From contig JAHFGR010000063.1 of the NCBI GenBank assembly GCA_023247345.1, forward strand, positions 1,669-6,948: DNA of 5,280 nucleotides. Reading direction: 5' to 3'. The stretch is from Microcaldota archaeon. Its GTDB lineage: Archaea; Micrarchaeota; Micrarchaeia; Anstonellales; Bilamarchaeaceae. This document shows positions 1 to 4,333 of this stretch, piece after piece; the first letter of the stretch is position 1; each line of letters starts with the position of its first letter. The notes under the pieces are model-generated. The model worked only from the letters and a program-made list of their open reading frames with translations, did not search any database and had not been told where the DNA came from. A program made the translations under genes and the position numbers.

Positions 1-1
1 C

Positions 2-295
2 GCGGTTGCTTCTGCGATTTCTGTCGCGGTAAGTGCTGGCGATCCGGATATTGAATTTATTGCATTGGCGAACAGAACCGGCGAAATAAGCGGATTTGAT
101 AGGCAAAGAATATTCGAAATGTTCGGCTTATTGCAGAAATTACAAACAAGAAGAATTTTTGTTTCTAAAATCGGAGAACCAGATACTGTGATGGTAGCGA
201 GCCCGACAGAAATATTGCCATATGGGTTCGGAATTGCTACGCTCGGTTTGGATGAAGAAATGAGATCGAAATTAGAAAGAACAAGAGTTGCATAA
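2..295 (+). CDS. 3' end of an unrecognised gene (partial, cut by window start)
   Basis: The frame is open from base 2 to the TAA at 293-295, giving 97 visible residues; the true start lies outside the window. I do not recognise the family. The visible part reads as a possible strand (IEFIALANRTGEI), a helix (about DRQRIFEMFGLLQKL), two or three strands (RRIFVSKIG, TVMVAS, FGIATLGL) and a charged C-terminal helix (DEEMRSKLERT). That order loosely recalls the second half of a roadblock/LC7-like fold, but this is only a shape impression. There is no signal peptide, membrane helix or metal motif in the visible part. A TTG at 65 is an internal codon rather than a convincing start, since the frame continues upstream and no GGTG site precedes it. 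bud32 begins 10 bases after the stop, so the two are probably co-transcribed. Sure that it is coding, unsure of function. Confidence 0.7.
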   Translation, partial: AVASAISVAVSAGDPDIEFIALANRTGEISGFDRQRIFEMFGLLQKLQTRRIFVSKIGEPDTVMVASPTEILPYGFGIATLGLDEEMRSKLERTRVA

Positions 296-296
296 T

Positions 297-300
297 GGTG
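297..300 (+). promoter_or_regulatory. GGTG ribosome binding site that fixes the bud32 start
   Basis: GGTG lies five bases before the ATG at 306 and matches the core of the archaeal GGTGA site used by most other genes here. It argues for ATG 306 over the in-frame TTG at 288, which would overlap the upstream stop and has no such site. Confidence 0.55.
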
Positions 301-305
301 TTTAT

Positions 306-851
306 ATGCGCGGCGCAGAAGCAGTTGTTTCTTTTTCCAGATTACTTGGAAAAAAAATTGTAATAAAAAATCGGATTGCAAAAACTTACCGGGTAAGCGA
401 GCTTGATAAAAATTTAAGAAAAATTCGAACTCGAGTAGAAGCGCGTTTATTGCACAAGGCAAAAATTGCTGGCGTTTTATGCCCAACTGTCTTATGCGTT
501 GATGATTTTTCATTGCGGTTAAGTTTCATTGATGGAAAAAGACCAAATATCACCTCACAAATTGCAAAGAAAACTGGCGAACTACTTGCAAAACTACACG
601 CAGCAGATATTATACATGGTGATTTCACGCCCGCGAATTTGATATTTAATAAAAATTTATACGTAATTGACTTTGGCCTTGGTTTTTTTAGTAACGATAT
701 TGAAGACAAGGCTATAGATGTATTAACAATGCTAAAGAGCATAGAAGAAAAGTTACACCTACTTTTTTTGAAAGGCTATTCAAGCTACAAAGATTATGCG
801 AAAATCCTGAAGAGAATTGAAATTGTAAAAAATAGAGTAAGATATTTTTGA
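306..851 (+). CDS. bud32: Bud32, atypical small kinase/ATPase of the KEOPS complex
   Basis: The protein has 181 residues from the ATG at 306, the usual size for a stand-alone archaeal Bud32. The N-terminus MRGAEAVV carries the family GAEA motif. The KNRIAKTYR segment (residues 21-29) followed by LDKNLRKIRTRVEARLL (33-49) is the Bud32 nucleotide-binding lysine region and helix with Glu45. The catalytic loop HGDFTPAN (104-111) supplies Asp106 and Asn111, and the DFG motif is at 122-124 with EDKAIDV (133-139) after it. In the known pathway Bud32 binds Kae1 and its ATPase activity supports threonylcarbamoyl transfer to tRNA A37 (t6A). Many archaea fuse Kae1 to Bud32; here there is no Kae1 domain, and Kae1 is not in the window. 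The tail ends RVRYF instead of the more basic arginine-glycine tail common in the family. It sits 10 bases after the upstream gene, probably in one transcript. Confidence 0.93.
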   Translation: MRGAEAVVSFSRLLGKKIVIKNRIAKTYRVSELDKNLRKIRTRVEARLLHKAKIAGVLCPTVLCVDDFSLRLSFIDGKRPNITSQIAKKTGELLAKLHAADIIHGDFTPANLIFNKNLYVIDFGLGFFSNDIEDKAIDVLTMLKSIEEKLHLLFLKGYSSYKDYAKILKRIEIVKNRVRYF

Positions 852-869
852 TATTCGTGTTCTTATAAT

Positions 870-892
870 CCAAACAGATTGGTTTTTATTTA
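870..892 (+). terminator. Weak terminator-like hairpin and T-rich tract after bud32
   Basis: CCAA (870-873) can pair with TTGG (879-882) around a five-base loop, followed by TTTTTATTTA. The stem is only four pairs, so the T-rich stretch, which alone can stop archaeal RNA polymerase, is the better evidence. The same T-rich bases may also serve as promoter of the next gene. Confidence 0.3.
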
Positions 893-896
893 CTTT
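883..896 (+). promoter_or_regulatory. Possible TATA element of the protease lipoprotein gene
   Basis: TTTTTATTTACTTT lies 63 bases before the ATG at 946 and resembles the T-rich boxes upstream of 3173 and of sepF. With a start about 25 bases downstream the leader would be some 35 bases. No experimental support; a weak call because the tract is low complexity. Confidence 0.3.
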
Positions 897-945
897 TGAT
901 GTTCACCTCTCAATAGCTGAATAATGTAACTATGGTGAGAAACAA

Positions 946-2547
946 ATGCGTTTTAACATCCTCTTGCTTGCAGTATTGTTTATGATTATCCTAGGCTGTA
1001 CCGGTTCAAACGTTGAGGAAATTAAAAATCAAGAAGACATAATTACTTCTAATATGCAGAATGCGGCAAAGTTGCTTGAGTTTGAGGAGATCGGACAACT
1101 TAGTTCATTTAAGCCAGAATATTCATCTTATTCCAATAATATCGGATATGCATGCGACAAACTTTCTTCATTGGATAAGAATAAAAAAGTAATCTCTAAA
1201 AAGACCGAAGCTGTTTGTGAAAATAAAAAATCTCTTGATGATTGCTTCTTCTATATAGAGAAAATAAAAACAAAACTGGGGAATAATCAGGCTGATATAA
1301 ATCTTGATAATCTGGATATCCTATGTCGCGATCTTCGTTCTGTAAATCTTGACATGAAGCTGGAAGAAAATTTTAAGCAGAAATACAAGAACTACACTGC
1401 TTGGCTAAATGCCGAGTCCTACATAAAAACAGAATGGGATTCGCTTAAGTTTCATATTCAAAATTACTCCTCAGAACAGTTAGCAGGAGCTAAAGTTTCT
1501 GATTATTATAAAAGTTTCAAAGGAGTTATTGACAATGCAAAAATTTCACTAAATGGTATCAAAGAAAAATGCCTTGCGAAGAATAACTTTAAAGAAACAG
1601 ATTTAGAAGCTGGGCAAGTATGCGATGATATTGATACATATCTATCAGATGCAGATAAATTCAGCAAGGCTCTTTATACTGTTTTTTCCTTCTATAATAA
1701 ATTTGAAGTTGGTACTACTGTAGTTAATGATGCCTTTATCTCTGAATGTAATGAGGCTTACACATCATTCAAAGATGTCAGTGAATTGAAATTTGTTAAG
1801 GATACTTCTATTGAAAAAAACAATATCAGTGCGCAGGATTTTTATTGTGACTCACTCGAAAACTTATCCATCGTGTACTCTAACCTAGGTATCCCTCTGG
1901 TTTTTGAGGATGGGAAACTTTCATCAAATACGAAAATTGGCGTGCTTAAAGCCAAGACAGTTTATATCACAACCAACACTGCTTTGGGTAGTGGGGTTAT
2001 ACTGGGTTCAGATACAGGTGGCTATTACATTCTTACAAACGCCCATGTCGTTATAGATTATGATGAACAAACCGGTACTCATAACAATCCTACCAGTGTA
2101 AGAGTGAAATTCTATGATAATCATATAAGCTATGCTAGTGGGTTCTATTTTAGTAAAGAATACTACGATTTTGCATTACTATACGTGCCAGTATCGGTGC
2201 AGAAATATCCTACTGCCACCTATGATGAAGTTTACTATCCGAACGTAGGTACTCCAGTTGTCGCGATTGGCAATCCTTATGGCTTTGAGTTTTCGGTAAC
2301 ACAAGGAACAGTATCCGGGGTGCGCGATGGGGGCTGCTTAAGCGATTATTGCTACGGTGCGGTGATACAAACTGATACTGCGATTAACCCGGGCAACAGC
2401 GGCGGTGGTCTCTGGGACTTTAATACGCTGGACCTTGTGGGTATCAATTCCTTGGCCTTCACGCAAGCACAAGGAATCAACTTTGCTATAAGCATGGTAC
2501 AATATGGCAAGTTAAAGGACACGTTCCAATATTTTGATATTGGCTAG
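946..2547 (+). CDS. Predicted lipoprotein with C-terminal HtrA/trypsin-like serine protease domain
   Basis: The 533-residue protein starts at ATG 946, six bases after GGTGAG (934-939). Residues 5-17 are a hydrophobic signal segment ending in ILGC, a lipobox-like site, so Cys18 is the likely lipid anchor and the rest lies outside the cell. Residues 25-310 are mostly helical, polar and carry eight cysteines (70, 91, 100, 127, 209, 226, 268, 301). Residues about 330-530 form a chymotrypsin-fold protease of the HtrA/DegP type with a complete triad: His367 in LTNAHVV, Asp408 in YYDFALLYV, Ser485 in NPGNSGGGLW. IGNPYGFEFSVTQGTVSG (441-458) and LVGINSLAF (497-505) are typical of the family. Cys464 and Cys469 just before the active serine could form a local disulfide. 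There is no PDZ domain, which bacterial HtrA proteins usually have. Role in protein quality control or processing at the surface is inferred; the substrate is unknown. Confidence 0.88.
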   Translation: MRFNILLLAVLFMIILGCTGSNVEEIKNQEDIITSNMQNAAKLLEFEEIGQLSSFKPEYSSYSNNIGYACDKLSSLDKNKKVISKKTEAVCENKKSLDDCFFYIEKIKTKLGNNQADINLDNLDILCRDLRSVNLDMKLEENFKQKYKNYTAWLNAESYIKTEWDSLKFHIQNYSSEQLAGAKVSDYYKSFKGVIDNAKISLNGIKEKCLAKNNFKETDLEAGQVCDDIDTYLSDADKFSKALYTVFSFYNKFEVGTTVVNDAFISECNEAYTSFKDVSELKFVKDTSIEKNNISAQDFYCDSLENLSIVYSNLGIPLVFEDGKLSSNTKIGVLKAKTVYITTNTALGSGVILGSDTGGYYILTNAHVVIDYDEQTGTHNNPTSVRVKFYDNHISYASGFYFSKEYYDFALLYVPVSVQKYPTATYDEVYYPNVGTPVVAIGNPYGFEFSVTQGTVSGVRDGGCLSDYCYGAVIQTDTAINPGNSGGGLWDFNTLDLVGINSLAFTQAQGINFAISMVQYGKLKDTFQYFDIG

Positions 2548-2620
2548 AAGTTGTGTTTAGGTACTACACTTGGATAAAAACGTAGGAAGAAAGATGTAAA
2601 TACCTAATCGAAGAAGCGAG

Positions 2621-2642
2621 TTTTTTATTTTTTAATTTTTTT
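2621..2642 (+). terminator. Triple oligo-T terminator after the protease gene
   Basis: Runs of six, six and seven T at 2621-2626, 2628-2633 and 2636-2642 lie about 75 bases after the stop codon. Archaeal polymerase stops at oligo-T on the non-template strand without needing a strong hairpin. It would separate the protease transcript from the SRP RNA. Confidence 0.65.
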
Positions 2643-2666
2643 AACGCAAAAGAGCGACCGAATAAC

Positions 2667-2675
2667 TTTAAAATA
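2667..2675 (+). promoter_or_regulatory. TATA box of the SRP RNA gene
   Basis: TTTAAAATA is a good archaeal TATA box. Its centre is about 23-26 bases before 2694-2697, where the RNA must begin if helix 1 is complete, which matches the normal TATA-to-start spacing. The preceding GACCGAATAAC may include the BRE. Confidence 0.65.
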
Positions 2676-2693
2676 CAAATAATCAAATTATTA

Positions 2694-2991
2694 ATGGGCT
2701 AGATGGGGGCTAGGGTTCCCTGCACCGCATATACCCTTTAGGCGGATCGAATGCCTGGGGCGTTATAATAGATTAAAGCGTCTTCTATCTTAAGCGTCGA
2801 TGCCCTGCCTTATTTGACAGTTTACATAGCGAAACTGGTGAGATCGAAAGAAGCAGCCATAAGTTATGCGAGCTGTGCTTATAAGATACAGGGCGGAGCA
2901 GACACGCGACAGACGACACATTTACGGCTGGAGCGTGGCTTAGACGATAGAAGCTCCACTTTATTTTGTTATAGCTAACCAGGAAGCCCAT
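2694..2991 (+). ncRNA. ffs: Signal recognition particle RNA (archaeal 7S RNA)
   Basis: This is the RNA scaffold of SRP, which binds SRP54 and targets signal-bearing ribosomes to the membrane. The ends pair exactly: ATGGGCT (2694-2700) with AGCCCAT (2985-2991), the helix 1 typical of archaea. An Alu-like domain follows (2701-2755), with GGGT 2713-2716/ACCC 2733-2736 and GGC 2741-2743/GCC 2753-2755 as likely helices 3 and 4. Helix 5 has supporting pairs: CCTGG 2754-2758/CCAGG 2979-2983, TAAAG 2774-2778/CTTTA 2959-2963, CTTCTATC 2782-2789/GATAGAAG 2946-2953 and TAAGC 2791-2795/GCTTA 2938-2942. The decisive part is helix 8: GGTGAGATC, a GAAA tetraloop (2846-2849) and GAAGCAGCC (2850-2858), nearly the universal SRP54 site including the AGCA side of the symmetric loop. 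Length about 298 is normal for archaea. Ends are set by pairing, not by experiment. The S domain layout is odd (see findings). Confidence 0.9.
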
Positions 2992-3011
2992 ATTTTCTGA
3001 AAATTTGGGCT
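2985..3011 (+). other. Hairpin at the SRP RNA 3' end that competes with helix 1
   Basis: AGCCCA (2985-2990) pairs with TGGGCT (3006-3011) and ATTTT (2992-2996) with AAAAT (3000-3004), with one T-T mismatch and a CTG loop, eleven pairs in total. Its left arm is the 3' strand of SRP helix 1, so both structures cannot form together in a read-through transcript. No T run follows at once, so it is more like a processing or folding signal than a simple terminator. Confidence 0.5.
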
Positions 3012-3031
3012 GATTTGACTATCAGGTCAAA
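3010..3031 (+). other. Two overlapping alternative hairpins in the SRP trailer
   Basis: CTGAT (3010-3014) can pair with ATCAG (3021-3025), or TTTGAC (3014-3019) with GTCAAA (3026-3031). The two exclude each other, and the first also shares two bases with the preceding hairpin. Significance is unknown. Confidence 0.35.
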
Positions 3032-3115
3032 CGGAAGTCCACTGTGTAATACTAATAATGTTCAGCAATCTCGGCATACGTCAAGAATCGTTATCTCTCA
3101 GAACAAAACCCCATC
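3032..3115 (+). other. Intergenic stretch with nothing recognised
   Basis: No credible reading frame, RNA family or repeat was seen on either strand between the trailer hairpins and the TATA-like box of the next gene. The longest minus-strand frame with an ATG here is about 17 codons and has no supporting signal. Confidence 0.4.
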
Positions 3116-3127
3116 TTTTTAATACTT
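3116..3127 (+). promoter_or_regulatory. Promoter element TTTTTAATACTT before the CxxC membrane gene
   Basis: This T-rich TATA-like box lies 57 bases before the ATG at 3173. Nearly the same string (TTTTAATACTTTTT) stands 50 bases before sepF, which supports both as real promoters. The expected transcript start is near 3145. Confidence 0.5.
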
Positions 3128-3172
3128 ATCTTTGTAGAACTCTAAAATCAGTTTAATCACTGGGGTGATTTA

Positions 3173-3364
3173 ATGGGTGGAATGTGTGGAACATGTGGCG
3201 CTGTAATAAGCGTTTTAATTTTGGCAGCAGGTGGCGTGTTATACGGTAATGTCGCAGCTGCAGGATTGACATCTGTCCAACTTGCAGGTGTTTTGTTTGT
3301 CCTAGTAGGTTTAGGAAAACTAGTTCATGCAGGTGGTATGTGCTCAATGTGTAAGGGCAAGTAA
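3173..3364 (+). CDS. Small two-helix membrane protein with a CxxC motif at each end
   Basis: The 63-residue protein starts at ATG 3173, three bases after GGTGAT (3164-3169) within GGGGTGAT, one of the strongest ribosome sites in the window. I do not recognise a named family. Residues 1-9 hold Cys5-x-x-Cys8 (MCGTCG); about 10-26 and 35-51 are two hydrophobic segments separated by a short Gly/Ala-rich turn; the tail holds Cys57-x-x-Cys60 (MCSMCKGK). A helical hairpin would put both CxxC motifs on the same membrane face, where four cysteines could bind one zinc or iron, or form redox disulfides. Lys49, His52, Lys61 and Lys63 suggest that the ends face the cytoplasm by the positive-inside rule. 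The next gene starts 34 bases after the stop and is also a membrane protein, so the two may be co-transcribed. Metal binding is inference. Confidence 0.8.
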   Translation: MGGMCGTCGAVISVLILAAGGVLYGNVAAAGLTSVQLAGVLFVLVGLGKLVHAGGMCSMCKGK

Positions 3365-3398
3365 TGTGTGAACAAATTGGATTCTAAAAGGGCTACAA

Positions 3399-3788
3399 AT
3401 GGATATTGGTAAATCGCTCGCGATTTTGTTCCTATCAATGCTGATAATTTCGCGGGCGCTTATTTTTATTTTTCCAAAATCATCAAAATACCTAATGAAT
3501 AAAATTTTAAAGTGGAGTGATAAAAATTTTCTAATTTTTGGCGGATTTTTATTCATTGCCTCCATTGCGATATTCTATTATTTATCGAGCATAATAATAT
3601 TATCACAAATCATATCTGTTGCGTTCGCTCTCGCACTTTTACTTGGAGCATTTTTTCTAACGCATCCAGATTTTTGTAGGGCGATGATGAGTTTGCTTGT
3701 AAAAAAGGATGATAACTGGATAAGAAAACATGCTGGCTTAGCAGTAATCGTTGCCTTAATTTTATTATTTTATATTCTAAAAGTATAA
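3399..3788 (+). CDS. Small integral membrane protein with an apparent internal duplication
   Basis: The 129-residue protein has four likely membrane helices, roughly residues 7-25, 43-63, 66-88 and 111-128. ATG 3399 is the only reasonable start, because a stop codon lies in frame at 3369 with no start codon between. The ribosome site is poor (AAAAGGG at 3386-3392 only), unlike the GGTGA sites elsewhere, so translation may depend on the gene 34 bases upstream. The two halves look alike: hydrophobic helix, proline (Pro26, Pro90), basic amphipathic stretch (SSKYLMNKILKWSDKN and DFCRAMMSLLVKKDDNW), then a small-residue-rich helix ending IFYYL or LFYIL. Proline to the end of each unit is 37 versus 38 residues. 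I do not recognise the family; the unit loosely recalls small YjeT/DUF2065-like proteins, but this is a weak comparison. Function is unknown. Confidence 0.75.
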   Translation: MDIGKSLAILFLSMLIISRALIFIFPKSSKYLMNKILKWSDKNFLIFGGFLFIASIAIFYYLSSIIILSQIISVAFALALLLGAFFLTHPDFCRAMMSLLVKKDDNWIRKHAGLAVIVALILLFYILKV

Positions 3789-3835
3789 TCCGGGGTCGGA
3801 AGCCTCAAGGGGCGGACCACTCACGGCTTGCGAGC
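3789..3835 (+). ncRNA. GC-rich structured element, candidate small RNA
   Basis: This stretch begins directly after the stop of the membrane gene and is 70% G+C (33 of 47), in sharp contrast to the AT-rich sequence on both sides. TCGGAAGCC (3796-3804) pairs with GGCTTGCGA (3825-3833): eight pairs with one G-G mismatch, around a 20-base loop. Competing pairs exist, such as TCCG 3789-3792/CGGA 3813-3816 and GGTC 3794-3797/GACC 3815-3818. A TATA-like TTTTATAT at 3768-3775, inside the gene, would place a start near 3795-3800. In AT-rich genomes such islands often mark structured RNA. It is not a tRNA and I see no C/D boxes. It lies upstream of the sepF promoter, so it is not the sepF leader. It could instead be a 3' end structure of the upstream mRNA. 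Confidence 0.45.
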
Positions 3836-3851
3836 ATTTAAAAATTAATTG

Positions 3852-3865
3852 TTTTAATACTTTTT
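3852..3865 (+). promoter_or_regulatory. Promoter element TTTTAATACTTTTT of sepF
   Basis: The box is 50 bases before the sepF ATG and nearly repeats the element at 3116-3127. It predicts a transcript start near 3880 and a leader of about 20 bases. Confidence 0.5.
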
Positions 3866-3892
3866 CAGAGACGAATATTAATTATAATTTTG

Positions 3893-3898
3893 GGTGAT
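3893..3898 (+). promoter_or_regulatory. GGTGAT ribosome binding site that fixes the sepF start
   Basis: GGTGAT is three bases before ATG 3902, the same spacing as at 3164-3169. An in-frame TTG at 3890 would place this site inside the coding region, so ATG 3902 is preferred. Confidence 0.7.
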
Positions 3899-3901
3899 AT
3901 A

Positions 3902-4267
3902 ATGGGAATCTTAGATAAACTTTTTGGAAAAGGAGAAACAACAGAAGTTCCAGATTTGGAAGAAGTAATGGATTCAGAAGGAGATGTAATAAATCCGCCA
4001 GCAGATTTTTATGTTAAGCGCATAGATTTGCGAAACGAAGGAGATGCTGATCTTGCAATAAAAGAGTTATCTCAGAAGAATATAATTATTATGAATATCT
4101 TTCCTTTGTCCAAGCAACCAAATCGTTTAAAAGGTATTTTGGCAAAATTGAAATCACAGGCAGGAAAGATGAACGGTGATATCGCATTGCTCTCGCAAGA
4201 TGCAGTGCTACTTACACCTACAAATGTAAAAATAGTTAAATCAAAACCAAAAATGCAAAAACAATAA
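3902..4267 (+). CDS. sepF: SepF, membrane anchor of the FtsZ division ring
   Basis: The protein has 121 residues from ATG 3902. It opens with a short amphipathic membrane-targeting helix (MGILDKLFGK, residues 1-10), then an acidic linker (about 12-33), then the SepF domain (about 36-112): VKRIDLRNEGDADLA, the strand NIIIMNIFPLS (60-70), the helix RLKGILAKLKSQAGKM and NGDIALLSQDAVLLTPTNVKI (91-111), whose end is the typical SepF pattern of a strand ending in a TP turn. In archaea that divide with FtsZ, SepF dimers hold FtsZ filaments to the membrane. A short basic tail follows. It has its own promoter-like box and is followed by oligo-T, so it is probably transcribed alone. No ftsZ is in the window. 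The segregation gene scpA lies less than 1 kb downstream on the other strand. Confidence 0.92.
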   Translation: MGILDKLFGKGETTEVPDLEEVMDSEGDVINPPADFYVKRIDLRNEGDADLAIKELSQKNIIIMNIFPLSKQPNRLKGILAKLKSQAGKMNGDIALLSQDAVLLTPTNVKIVKSKPKMQKQ

Positions 4268-4316
4268 TTTTTTTCTTTATTTTCTTAACTTTTTATTATT
4301 TTAATTTTTCCTTAGA
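4268..4316 (+). terminator. T-rich terminator region after sepF
   Basis: A run of seven T (4268-4274) directly follows the sepF stop, and several T4-T5 runs continue to about 4309. This is a typical archaeal oligo-T stop. The later part may also carry the promoter of the next gene. Confidence 0.6.
4290..4298 (+). promoter_or_regulatory. Possible TATA element of the 233-residue gene
   Basis: The T-rich string from 4290 (CTTTTTATTATTTTAA in context, 4289-4304) lies about 40 bases before ATG 4334 and would start transcription near 4320. Low complexity makes the call uncertain; read-through from sepF is the alternative. Confidence 0.25.
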
Positions 4317-4333
4317 TTTTAATTGGTGACAAA

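Noticed and set aside
288..305. TTG at 288 as the bud32 start
   Set aside because: It adds only six residues, overlaps the upstream stop codon, and lacks a ribosome site; ATG 306 has GGTG five bases upstream and gives the canonical MRGAEA start.
386..742. Minus-strand reading frame of 118 codons inside bud32
   Set aside because: It lies wholly antisense to a well-supported kinase gene, and its translation shows no family features.
2557..2607. Inverted repeat TTAGGTA (2557-2563) and TACCTAA (2601-2607)
   Set aside because: Seven AT-rich pairs around a 37-base loop are weak and may be chance; the oligo-T tract downstream explains termination without it.
2785..2991. Minus-strand reading frame of 68 codons in the gap
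   Set aside because: It lies within the SRP RNA gene, so the open frame is a by-product of structured, GC-richer RNA sequence.
3153..3565. Two minus-strand frames opposite the small membrane genes
   Set aside because: The plus-strand genes have promoters, membrane helices and (for the first) a strong ribosome site; the antisense frames have no such support.
3789..3835. tRNA or C/D box RNA in the GC-rich island
   Set aside because: No cloverleaf, T-loop or anticodon arm can be drawn on either strand, and there are no RTGATGA and CTGA boxes.
3890..3901. TTG at 3890 as the sepF start
   Set aside because: This would put the GGTGAT ribosome site inside the gene; ATG 3902 gives the expected MGILDKLFG membrane-targeting helix at the N-terminus.
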